Source: Sitta carolinensis
Lineage: Eukaryota > Chordata > Aves > Passeriformes > Sittidae
Assembly (NCBI GenBank): GCA_032173965.1
Contig: CM063292.1
Location: 3,734,001-3,798,000, forward strand
Reading direction: 5' to 3'
DNA: 64,000 nucleotides
Shown piece after piece: positions 37,201 to 47,135 of this stretch (position 1 is its first letter; every line of letters begins with the position of its first letter). The notes beneath the pieces are model-generated. The model worked only from the letters and a program-made list of their open reading frames with translations. It was not told the origin of the DNA and did not search any database. A program made the position numbers and the translations under genes.

Positions 37201-38884
37201 AAGACTTTGGGAGTGTGAAGCATCTCAGATTTTCAGATTATAAATTCTATTCTTTCTCAGCCTGAAGAGCCCTTGACCACAGCTTCATTCTTTGTTTCCC
37301 ACAAGACCCTCTGATTAAGTCAGAGGGAATAGTCAGGATTCAAAGAAAAAGTGCCACTTCTAAGTAGAAAATAATGACTCAAGTAGAAGGATTTCACATA
37401 AATGCTTTTCTACTGTGATTTGAATGTGTTGTGGGTATATGGGTTAGATGCATTATTCTCTTTGGTGATGTGCAATAATATCTTGCATCTCTAAGAAAAA
37501 GATTTTCTTTTTTTGAAGAAAAAAGTTATATGCTTGCTTCAGAGCTGTGACTGAATTAATTCATAATACTATCAGGGTTAAGGCATCATCTTTATTGGAA
37601 TGGCAAGGGAAAACCTTGGGGTTATTCTCTTTACATCCCAAACCATCTCTGTGGTGTCCTCAGGAGCTCCTGAGCACGGGGATGTGCAGTGCTCCTCCTG
37701 TGCACTGCAGCCTCTCCTGATGGGATCCCATTCCTCATCACTTCTGTTGTCTGCTTCGTGTTGCTGGAAGGTGACACAGATCTGGTCTTGTCTTCAACAC
37801 ACGAGCGGCTTGGAGGCTTTGCAGTGTAGAAATGATAAGAATTAGATTAATAAAGAGGAAGGTTAAGGTGTAGAATGATAACATGAATGGATGCAAACTC
37901 AGCAATTACATTTTTAGCATCACTAATGCTAAATCTGACTTTTTCTTCCTTCTTATTTTTTAGCAGTTTCAACAGGGATTTCTGTAGAAGTTAGAATAAA
38001 AAAATCCAGCTAGTAATTTTCTTCTGGCTCACTCAGAGGGACTGTTTGTTTATATTTTTACATTTAACTCTGCAACACATCCTTAACTTGGACTGCAATG
38101 AACTGCCAGAAATAAAAATTCTAATTTAGCCTCTTAATTACCTGCCTTCAGGTATGCCCGTGGATCATCATGGGCTAAGGGAACCTGCAATGATTGTGTA
38201 GTAATTTAGGGCTGGGAGCACATTAAACAAATGTATTCAGTCACAGAGGCTCACTGGGGACAGACCCTGGGGGCGTTTGTCTCCCCGGGGCTGCTGCAGG
38301 GCTGGGACAAGAGCAGGGCTGGACCTGCTCAAGGGCTCAACAGGAGCAGAATCCCATCATGCTGGACTGCAGAAGGGTTTGTGGGTTTTGTTCTCCTACC
38401 CATACCCAGTTCCATCAGCTGTGCCCATCCAGCCCTGCCCAGAGCAGATAAAATCCCTCCCTGCAGGGAGGGAGGTTTTAATCAGCCTGTGCTTGGGAGA
38501 CCAACTCTGCTAATTTTGTGCGTGCTGATAGCCTCCTTATCTCTAATGAGACAATTTCAGCTGATAATAATCTGGAAGTTGTTTTGTTTCACCGAGAGAA
38601 AGATAGCCCCAGTTCCCCAGCCCTCACTCATTTGGATAAACACGGTGCTACAGCACGTTGCAGGTTCTCTTTCGATTCACTGCCAAACTTTGGTTTGCTG
38701 TGTTTGATTTCCATAGTAATTGCAGTAATTAATTCCCATCAATCCAGCAAAGCTGTGGGATCAAGAGGATCTGCAATCTCTTGCTGGGGGCTGGGGGTTG
38801 AGAGCACAGAGGGAGCAGTGGGGCAGAGAGCTCTGCACCAGCAGCTGTGGCAGCTGAACAAGGGCCCTGCTGCAGGCTGGTGAA
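34251..38884. other. Unique non-coding sequence, no gene seen
   Basis: No gene was supported. Overlapping frames of 152 codons on the plus strand and 157 on the minus strand at 35.65-36.13 kb cannot both be coding. Neither has a recognisable domain. A 158-codon frame at 38231-38707 likewise matches nothing I know. A GATA-type palindrome at 35.0 kb is listed separately. Confidence 0.6.
34997..35020. promoter_or_regulatory. Perfect GATA-type inverted repeat
   Basis: GTATCTTAT at 34997-35005 and ATAAGATAC at 35012-35020 are perfect reverse complements separated by six bases. On the plus strand the right arm reads TGATAAGATA and so holds a WGATAR-type GATA site. The left arm places the mirror-image site on the minus strand. 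Paired GATA motifs are a known arrangement at GATA-factor targets. A TATAAATTATAAAAG stretch follows some 15 bases downstream. Function is inferred only. Confidence 0.35.
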
Positions 38885-38952
38885 GAATAGAATAGAATAG
38901 AATAGAATAGAATAAATAGAAATAGAATAGAATAGAATAGAATAGAATAGAA
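38885..38952. repeat. (AATAG)n pentanucleotide microsatellite
   Basis: About 13 tandem AATAG/GAATA units span 68 bases with a single imperfect region (AATAAATAGAAATAG). The array accounts for the repetitive minus-strand frame here and is likely polymorphic in length. Confidence 0.95.
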
Positions 38953-41301
38953 TTTTCAGATTTGGCAAAATATTTGAGATACTGATTTTTTTTTTTTTTG
39001 TTTGCTTTAAAAAACCCAGAAATTTTCTGTTTCTTCCACGTTTCTCCTCCCTCCCCGACTCAGCTCTGAGATTTCCCTGACTCAGCTCTAGGACACTTCC
39101 CTGAAATCCGTTTGGCTTCTCTTTGGGGTGGGCGAGTTTGCCCTGGAAGGGGAGTGGAGCAGAGCAAGGCTGTGCTCTGTGCAGTGGCTCTGCTCACCCC
39201 TCTGATCTCTTGGCTCAGTTTTGAGTTTTGAAGAGCTCTCAGGAGCTGTTTGTGCTGAGGTTTCCTGAGCCTGGGCGACAGTAATTGTATAAAATAATAT
39301 TTCCCTTGCAAATGCTTCCCCATTGAATCACTTGGCTCAGTTCAAATTAAGCCACTGTTCAGAGTGAACCAGGATGACAGAATTAAACTATCAAAGAATT
39401 ACAAAAATCCAGAGCAATTTGCATTGTGCTACCTACAACTTTCCCACTTTTTTTGTAGGAAAATGAGCATCCCTTGTTACCAAGAACAGTGTGCACGGGA
39501 CATGTAATGTGTGAGTCAGCCTGAGTCTGCCTTTGACCCAGAATTGTCATGGAAATCTACAAAGTGCAGCTGAGTTTCAAACAAAAACCCAGGAAATGAG
39601 ACACAGCAAAACTCTTGAGTTTTGAGGAGTTCGATTTTGAATTTTGGTTGCATCTATGGAGATGCAACCGTAAGAAATAAGGCAAAAAATACAAATTAAG
39701 TTGAACCCAGGCTTTAATTATCTTCCCTCAGATAAGCAATCTTAAAGTGATCTTAGATTTAAAAGTTTATCCAAAGACCATCGGAGTTGGAGGTTTTTCC
39801 ACTGAAATGTGCAGGCTGAAGTGTCCATGTGGCACAGTTTCAACTGAAACATGAGATTGTTTTATCTGAGTTTATCATGAGTTAAACCTGAAACATGTTT
39901 GAGTGAGGCACAAGCCATGTTTGCTAATACATGCCAAGAAGCTTTTTACCTTGTTACTCCAATGAAATATTCAATTAGAACAATCGTTTAGTTTAATTGA
40001 GCAGTTACCTGATAATCTGTACATGCTTAATGGGGGTAAATGTGGGAGGCAGGTGCAAAAAAACCCCAACCCTTCAGTAAATTAAACTAATATAACATTC
40101 AATGAACTAATGAGGTGTTGTGGGAGTTGCTCTTCAATTAAAAATCTATGAGGGTGTAAAGAACTTATGGAAGTTGTTTGTGAGTTTTGCCTGCCTTTCC
40201 ATGGAAGGGAGAGTTGGTGAGAGGCTCCTTAAACACATGGCTGAGCTGGAAATGAAAGCTGAAAATAGCTTTTAATGAAGATATAACAGTCTCTCTCCCA
40301 GCTGCATTTGGCAGCCCAAGTTTTTCACAACCTGCCTGGCCTCACCCACGGCCCACACGGATTTTTCTGGATTTTCTCATCACCCTTTATCAAAGGGCCA
40401 GCTGGGAGGATGACCAGCACATGTCTCCATTCCTGCAGGCACAGTAGAGCTGGGCTGGGTGGCTGAGGAACCATTATTTATGGACTTTGAGAACGAACAA
40501 CCCCTGATATCCCTGCAATAAACTGAGGGCACGGATCCTAAATGGTTTTCCAGCTGTGTTTCGAGTTATTCAGCACTTTGAAGCTCCAGAGGCTGCAGCT
40601 GGAGTGGCCAGGAACAGATTTGCTTGCCAGCCCTGCAGTGTCCAGGGAGGACATCGATCATTTGTGGGAGCAGCATGCTCCAAACGGGTTATTTGGAGAG
40701 AAGAAAAGCAACTGGGACAAGATGCAGCACAGGGAGTGTCATTGGCAGGACCCCTGCCAGCCTGAACCCAAGTTTTTCGAAGTTTTTGAGGCTTTTTCCT
40801 GTTGATGTGATGGCTGCTAAACCAGACATCCCCTCCCCTTCCTGGTGGTCTGATAATGCTTTAATGAGTTGCAATTGCACGTCTTAAATTGTGATTAGAA
40901 GAAGATTATCCACAAAGTCTCTCTTTTTCTGCATTGCTCACAGGAATGTCCAAGGGCAGGCAGAACTTTGCATGGGCTTTCTGTTCTCCTGATTTTGTAA
41001 ACGAGGAAAAATTCTGTTTTGTTAGAATTTGTGTTGTTGTGTGTGCTGAAAAAACACCAGGAGCAAGAGAGTTCCTGATTCAGTCCAGGGATCAAACAAC
41101 CAGTTAATTAAACATAATTAACAAAATTAGCAACAGAATGTGTACCCCTGCCCACAGGGGAGGCCTTACTGAGAGAGAGGGGTGGCTGAGGAACACAGGA
41201 CTCAGGATTTTGGTTGCTCTGGTGCTTTGCAGGGAGGCAGATCCCCAGGCTGCAGTGAGATGCTCTTCCTGCCTGGTCTCATCGCCTTGGTGTGCTTCCA
41301 G
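38953..41301. other. Unique non-coding sequence, no gene seen
   Basis: No gene was supported. The sequence is AT-rich from about 39300 to 40150 and has short overlapping frames at 40.54-40.89 kb. These frames are mutually exclusive and lack recognisable domains. Confidence 0.6.
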
Positions 41302-41476
41302 ACATCCAACCTGTAAATTTAGATTACAGGTTTGTCCCCAAAATAAAGTAAAATTAATATTTTATTGGAATCTAATGAGGGACTTTCCAAAACCAGCTAC
41401 AATTATTCTTCTAAAGCCTCAAAAAATAGGGACATCATTCTTTACTGGAGTAATTACTAGCTACAGGATTAATGAG
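41302..41476. repeat. Unclassified interspersed repeat, copy 1
   Basis: About 175 bases align over their whole length with 44174-44346 at roughly 80-85% identity. Shared words include ACATCCAACCTGTAAATTTA, CCCCAAAATAAAG, AATCTAATGAGG, ATTCTTCTAAA and TTCTTTACTGGAGTAATTAC. It has no coding capacity. An internal AATAAA is present. I do not recognise the family. It could be a piece of an LTR, a short non-autonomous element or an old segmental copy. Confidence 0.7.
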
Positions 41477-44079
41477 TTTGAAATTTGCTGTTATTTTGTT
41501 AGGGTTATTCTTGACAGATGGACCTGTGATTTAGCATAGCACTTTCTTCTTCTTGTTATAAAAATAATACTTTTTTTTTTAACACAAGGAAATTATTTGT
41601 CATACTCAAAGTGTCAAAATATTCAGAAAGCTGCCCAGAACAGGATTTAACCCAACACCACCCAAGGAGAGTTTTAATCCAAAGTGCTTTGGTTTCTCAA
41701 TAAATCACAGAGTTGTATTTCCCATTTCTGCACTGGTTTCTCCTGTGGAGCACCTGAGCATGAGGGCTGGGAGTTGATGATGCAGCAGATAAGTTACAGC
41801 AGATACACAAAAGCTGTGATTTAGAGAGGATCAGACTTTGGGTCTGTATGAGGCAATCTCCAAATCTGCTGGAACCAAAAGGAAACACTTGTGTTGAGTT
41901 AGCAGCCATTGAATCCACAGACCTTTCTGGAAATGGCTCAAACCCCTTCTTCTCCTGAAATCCACGGCAAACCCCCCAAACCTCTTCATTGAGGGTGTTG
42001 TTTTGGGTTCTGCTTTTGAAGATTTGTTCAGCTTCCATTTAGAACAAATCCAGGGATGGCTGGGAAGCTGATGCAGCCATCAACATCTCCTGGCCTGTGC
42101 TGCTCAGGGACTCAGGGCTGCCTCCCCTCGTGGTTTTCCATTAGTTTTACAAGTGCAGCTGCTTCTCTCAGCAACTTTTAATGTCAGGTTTGCATTGTTA
42201 GGCTTAGAACCAACATTTAGCCTTAACACAATACAAGCCAGAACCAGAGTTTAGAATATTGACCAGTTTTTGGCATTAGTTAGAGATACCTGCAAGCAGC
42301 CTGTGTAAATAGGTGTGCTGGAGGAGGTTTAATTCCCTTTGATGAAATGCTTATTTTAAAACACTGACATTATCTGTATTGCAACCCTGTATGCTTTGGA
42401 GTTTTGCATAATTTCCAGCAATCTCAGTGCTGGAATTCTTCCCCATTACGTATTCCGCTGGTTAATTTATGAAGTGTGAGGAATAAAGCTGGTTAAAAAT
42501 AAATTTACTTTGGTGATACTTAATCTTTCTCCACAATACGTGCCGTAATTAACATATTAATCTGTAACAAATGCTAAAAGTTTCCTGCTAATCGCTTTGC
42601 CATACATTTCATTTGACATTTCAGTTATATTTCACTGCCTTGCCCCGCGAGCAGAAAGCGATAAAAAAAATTCAATGAAATTGGGCATATTCATACTAAG
42701 AATCTGATTTTTGTGTAAGATTAATTTGATTTTTTTTTTAATTTTTTTTTTTTTTTTTTTGTGAAAAGGCTCCGTGGCTGGGAAGAACGTGACTTACATG
42801 AGCAAAACTACCATTTGTTAAATGCCAAGGGGAAGGGAGGGGATAGACCCAGAACTTAGAGGTGATTATGTAACATTCTAGATGCACTCTGAGCTGTCTC
42901 GGTATCAGTTAAGTGAAAAGCATCGCAGAGGAACATCAAGTTGCATCTTTATGGGGAGTAAAAAGCTTAAACCTGCTGCACCCTGGAAATGAATGCAGAA
43001 ATCTGCTGGCATCACAGCCTGCCGTGGGTCAAACCCCTCTCTCAGCACAACAGCCGTGCTCCGTTTAACTTTGGGAGCAGTTGGAGGAGCTTTACCCAGA
43101 TTGATGGAGGGATTGGTTTCGTGACAGTGGCAGCAAGATTTCGGGGTTTAGTTTCTCCCCCAGCGCTGGGAATTCACTACAGCAGCACTGAGCTTAATCT
43201 GGGAGAGTTATGGGAGTGAGGTGGTTGCAAAAATGCCTCATTTGGGTCCATCAGGGTTGTGTGGGATCAGCTCTTCTCTTTAATGGCTGACAGCTTTTAG
43301 GTAGGCAAATTATTATTTGTTTGTATTTGGGTAGCAGCTTAACGTGCCAGTGGACAGGGATTGACAGAGGATCATGAGCTGGGTGCTGCTTCCAGTGATT
43401 TACAATCTAATAAAAGAACTTCAGGAACCTTTTGATAGAGTGCTGAAATGGTGTTATGGTGTAGTGTTCAACGTGGTACACATTACTAAGCAAACTCATG
43501 AATCTATTTGTTAATTTTGAATCAATTTCCCCAAAGCCTCTCTCACAGACTTTTCAATTATTGCAAAAGGGAAAACCCTTTTCCCTGAGATTACAGGAGA
43601 ATGTTTCATTAAATAGGAGCAACTGAGGGATAAGGTGGTAAATTCCCAGTGTTGCTCCTGTAGAAAAGAAAGTTCAAAAGTCCAGATTCTCAAAAATTGC
43701 TGTTCACCTTGGATTGCATACTGGGAGCCACCCATTACCTTTTCATCAGTAAATGATCCATAGTCAAAAGTTGTGATCCTGTCAGAGCTTTGACCTGAGG
43801 ACTGTAGATTACACCACAATATGAATTTGCTTTTTCTGTGGCCCCCTCTGTTTTCCTTTCCAGAATTTCTCCTGTCCTACTCACCTTCTACTCCTGTTTG
43901 AATTTTCCTTCCAAAATGGAGCAATCAATGTTTGTCTTTTTAACAAATCTGATAAACTTTGGAGTATTTTTCTATTTTATTAGTTCAATGATAAAAATTT
44001 TGTTTGTTTGTTTGTTTGTTTTTTTCCCCAAATTATTTATTTATTTACTGATTTTGCATCATTTTTGCCATTTATGCCC
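41477..44079. other. Unique non-coding sequence, no gene seen
   Basis: No gene was supported. The stretch contains a candidate regulatory segment at 42.34-42.72 kb and a T19 run at 42742-42760. A (TTTG)n tract lies near 43998-44020 and a short (TTTA)n tract near 44033-44050. Confidence 0.6.
42340..42725. promoter_or_regulatory. Candidate conserved non-coding element
   Basis: This repeat-free, AT-rich stretch has intact CpGs (TTACGTATTCCG, ATACGTGCCGTAATTAA, CGCGAGCAGAAAGCG) and homeodomain-type words (GGTTAATTTATG, CATATTAATC). The mix of AT-rich binding-site words and retained CpGs differs from surrounding DNA and is typical of conserved enhancers. No open frame explains it. Conservation was not assessed. 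Confidence 0.28.
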
Positions 44080-44150
44080 AGACAAACCCTGGAAGTGTCC
44101 AAGGCCAGGCTGGATGGGGCTTGGAGCACCCTGGGACAGTGAGAGGTCCC
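44080..44150 (+). mobile_element. CR1 LINE 3' fragment, left part of interrupted copy
   Basis: CTGGAAGTGTCCAAGGCCAG, GCTGGATGGGGCTTGGAGCA, then CCCTGGGACAGTGAGAGGTCCC follows the canonical avian CR1 3' region in plus orientation. It stops after the GAGAGGTCCC that normally precedes TGCCCATGGCAGGG. The continuation is found after about 199 bases of unrelated sequence. Confidence 0.85.
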
Positions 44151-44349
44151 AGAGCATGAGTTAGACAGGTTAAACATCCAACCTGTAAATTTAGACTACA
44201 GGTTTCTCCCCAAAATAAAGCAAAATGAATATTTGATGAGAATCTAATGAGGCACTTTCCAGAAAAGGCTACAAATATTCTTCTAAACCTTCATAAAGAT
44301 GGGCACATCGTTCTTTACTGGAGTAATTACCAGCTGCAGGATGAGTGAG
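44151..44349. repeat. Unclassified interspersed repeat, copy 2, nested in a CR1
   Basis: The stretch separates two collinear parts of one CR1 tail. Its core (44174-44346) aligns with 41302-41476. ATGAGTTAG at 44156-44164 and ATGAGTGAG at 44341-44349 differ at one of nine positions and could be a target-site duplication. However, an ATGAG word also follows copy 1, so it may belong to the element. The element is newer than the CR1 it interrupts. Confidence 0.65.
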
Positions 44350-44415
44350 TGGCATGGCAGGGGTGGCCCTGGATGGGCTTGAGGGTCCCTTCAACCCAAA
44401 CCACCCTGGGCTTCC
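44350..44415 (+). mobile_element. CR1 LINE 3' fragment, right part of interrupted copy
   Basis: GGCATGGCAGGGGTGGCCCT, GGATGGGCTTGAGGGTCCCT and TCAACCCAAACCACCCTGGG continue the CR1 3' end from the point where the left part stops at 44150. The terminal tandem octamer is not preserved. Confidence 0.8.
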
Positions 44416-45169
44416 CTGGGGATGGTGGCACCTGCTGCACACTGAGCACAAATCCCTCTGCAGCACAAACCCCTCAGCAGCAGCTCCAAGGATTTGCTGC
44501 TGAGCAGGAATTATTAATCTCACTTAGTCCTCCTGAATTTAAAATGTATGGCCTCTCCTGCTCAAGGTTCCTTGCAGGAGATGGAAACCAGACAATTTTG
44601 ACATGATGGATTCCTGAAAAACCATCACAGCTCCTTGGCAGTTATTTATTCCCCCGGTGCCCACGCATTAATTCTCTCATATTTTGCTCCAGAATTTGTC
44701 AGGGCACTGGAGTTAAATTAGTTCATCCCCAGCTGTCTGTGCCTTGCTTTTCACCTGCTGGTGGGGCTGGGTGTGATGTTTGCCCTTCTCTCTCTTGTGG
44801 GGGCTGCCCCTGCTTTGGGAGCTGAGCTGAGCTGAGCATCCCCTGCCCGGAGCTCTGCGTGGCTGCTCTCTGATTCAGCTCTGAGATCAGCCTTTGAGCA
44901 GGCAGGAGCAACTCCTTGCTCTCTTCTCCTGCTTAGTACTCAAGGAATGACTGGAGCAGGAGAGAGAGATGTCCAGGCCTAGCTGGGTTGTAATTAAAGA
45001 GAACAAAGAAATCGAGAATGAAGGTGAAAAATAAAAAGGAGGGGTGAGAAAGAAAAAAAAATAAAAACAAACCCTAAATTGTCACAGAGAAGCAAGAAGT
45101 GGATCTCTCTTGATTTACATCACTGATATGTATTTAGGTAATTTTTTAGCTTAAGGTCTTGCTGTTTCT

Positions 45170-45206
<37 letters not shown>

Positions 45207-46668
45207 CAACAGAAGAAGGAAGTTTTACAGCATTAGGTTGCTAAAAAATACTGCCATTGGGATTTCCTTCTGCCAGACCATCAAAGCATCGTGCATGTGC
45301 CAATACATATGTGTATTTTATAAACAAATTAACATGTATATCTTCATCCTCACTCAGCAGAATTGATGGTTGCCAGTGATAGTTCTAAGCCTCCAATCCA
45401 GGTACAAATAGCTTTTACTTGAAATCCTGGCTGCACATGAGATCCCAGAGGTCCTGAGTTGTCATTTGGTCCCTGAAAGAAAAATTCATAAGAGCTCAGC
45501 ACTGGACAGCTGGTCCAACCCTTCCCTGGCAGGCTGTTATTACAAATCTCCTCTAATATTCTGGTTGGAAGATTTTTGCCAACACTCTCAGCATCAGCCC
45601 AGAGACCAAAACTAGGGGTTGAAGTTCTGATCTCTGATGGGATATTTCTGTCTGTGATAACTCATTTGGCTCTCTGTGCTTCAAAGGAAAATTGTCTGTA
45701 ACTGCTGTATTTGTAATCCAAACAGTTCTAGGGAACTCACCACTGAAATTCTGCTTTGTTCTTACACTAAGAATGCCAAACTGATCATTTGGATGGATTT
45801 TGTTTTGTTTTTTTTTTTTTTTTTATTTTTCAGTTTGGTGACTCATTTTCTAGACAGGTGAAGTAAATAGGTGAAGTTTCATGGATGTGCAGTAGATGGA
45901 CTCATTCTTCTAAAATACAGCAGCTTTTTTCTGTTCTTCAATAGTTGTTAAGGATTCTAAAACCTTTTCCTCACTCCTTTTTTTTTTTTTTCACTTACAG
46001 TACACTGCATTTAGCACTTGAAGGGCACTTTTTCATGATGGTTTACAAGGAATATGCTGCATGCCCTCAAAAATCCCCACTAAAATAAAAAATCCATTTT
46101 CAGATGGATTTTGAAAGAGGAGAACAATGTTCAAAAAATCATCAACTCATTCCCTGATATGTGGACTCCCACTGATCTTTGTTTGAATGGGGTTAATTTA
46201 ATTAATATCAAGTGTTTCTGGTTTTCCCCTTCATGACATCACGTGTGACTTTACTGGGAGCAGTATAAAGGAGCATCTGGGAACTCACAGATTTCCTTTT
46301 GATATATGCCTCACCTATTTTCTAAGAGGAGATACTCAGCTTTGGAGACCTGGGCTGGCTGCTCTGCTCCTGGCTTTTTTGGGATGCTCCTGGCCCATCA
46401 GCAGAGACATTTCTGTCCATGCTCAGTGCCCATTTGTGGCCGGCAGGGCTGGACCCCACAGAAAGATCAGGAGTAGCCAGGGTGGGTTTTTGGGAGAGCT
46501 GAGCACGGGGAGGAAAGCTCATTTTTTGGGAATGAGTGTTCTGGGGGAAGGCAGCAGGCAGAGCTGGGTAAAAGGCACAGAAATGGAGCCTCAGCCAGCA
46601 GCATCCCGTGGGGGTTCGTGCTGGAGTTTGTGACAAGGGTTCCTTTCTGGGCAGGGCAGGGCTGCAAA
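44416..46668. other. Unique non-coding sequence with T-runs
   Basis: No gene was supported. Homopolymer tracts are T28 at 45173-45200, T17 at 45808-45824 and T14 at 45978-45991. A short AT-rich segment at 45.2-45.4 kb is repeat-poor. Confidence 0.6.
45173..45200. repeat. T28 homopolymer
   Basis: Twenty-eight consecutive T residues are followed directly by AAATTT. No associated retroposed sequence was recognised. Confidence 0.95.
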
Positions 46669-47135
46669 GTGTGGGAATTATTAAAAGGAAAGGATTTTTG
46701 GGAAAGCTGTAAAAGGCCTCAGAAACAGAAGAGTAAAGACAATTTAGAATTGAGCTCAAGCTGTAAGGTTTGACAGTAGAAAAAGTTACATGAGATATCG
46801 AGAGCAAGGACATGAAAATACAGCTGGTGTTTTGAGCTTGGCTAGAAGAGATATCAGGACTGCAGACAAATATATCTAGCAAGATATTAGAAAGCTTTAA
46901 ACCTAATAAAGTACTGTGTATTGTACTCAGATGCTTACAAGCAAGCATTGTGTTGGAATGAGCAGGCATTGTTCTAAGCAGGTGTATGTTCTTTTAGTAA
47001 TTGGCTAAAACAACTGCCTGTAAAGCTTCTGCTTTCTGCTGTTGGCTACAAAGTTTATAAAATGTGTTGTGACAAAGAGCTCTTCAGCTTTAGGAGATGT
47101 GAGCTTTTTGTCATTTCCTCCTGTCTCAGTCATGT
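46669..47135 (+). mobile_element. LTR-like block (probable ERV solo LTR), family L4
   Basis: The block begins TGTGGGAATTATTAAAAGG and runs to about CTGTCTCAGTCATG. Its plus strand is purine-rich in the left half (AAACAGAAGAGTAAAG, AGAAGAGATATCAGG). Toward the right, GTTTATAAAATGTG gives a TATA-like box about 80 bases before the end, as in LTR promoter regions. CTAATAAAGTACTG gives AATAAA in the middle. Repeated AAGCAAGCATTGTG and GAGCAGGCATTGTTC words suggest an internal duplication. Ends and target-site duplication are unresolved. The antisense strand carries a 215-codon open frame, the longest in the window, with no recognisable domains. Confidence 0.45.

Noticed and set aside
38231..38707. 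158-codon plus-strand frame with hydrophobic stretches
   Set aside because: The hydrophobic part reflects a pyrimidine- and AT-rich region. There is no family resemblance and another overlapping frame is open.
38885..38952. Possible CRISPR-like or satellite array
   Set aside because: It is a plain pentanucleotide microsatellite without spacers, and the genome is a vertebrate one.
45480..45600. Possible CR1 fragment (CTGGTCCAACCCTTCCCTGG)
   Set aside because: Only a short word resembles CR1, and the flanking order does not follow the element.
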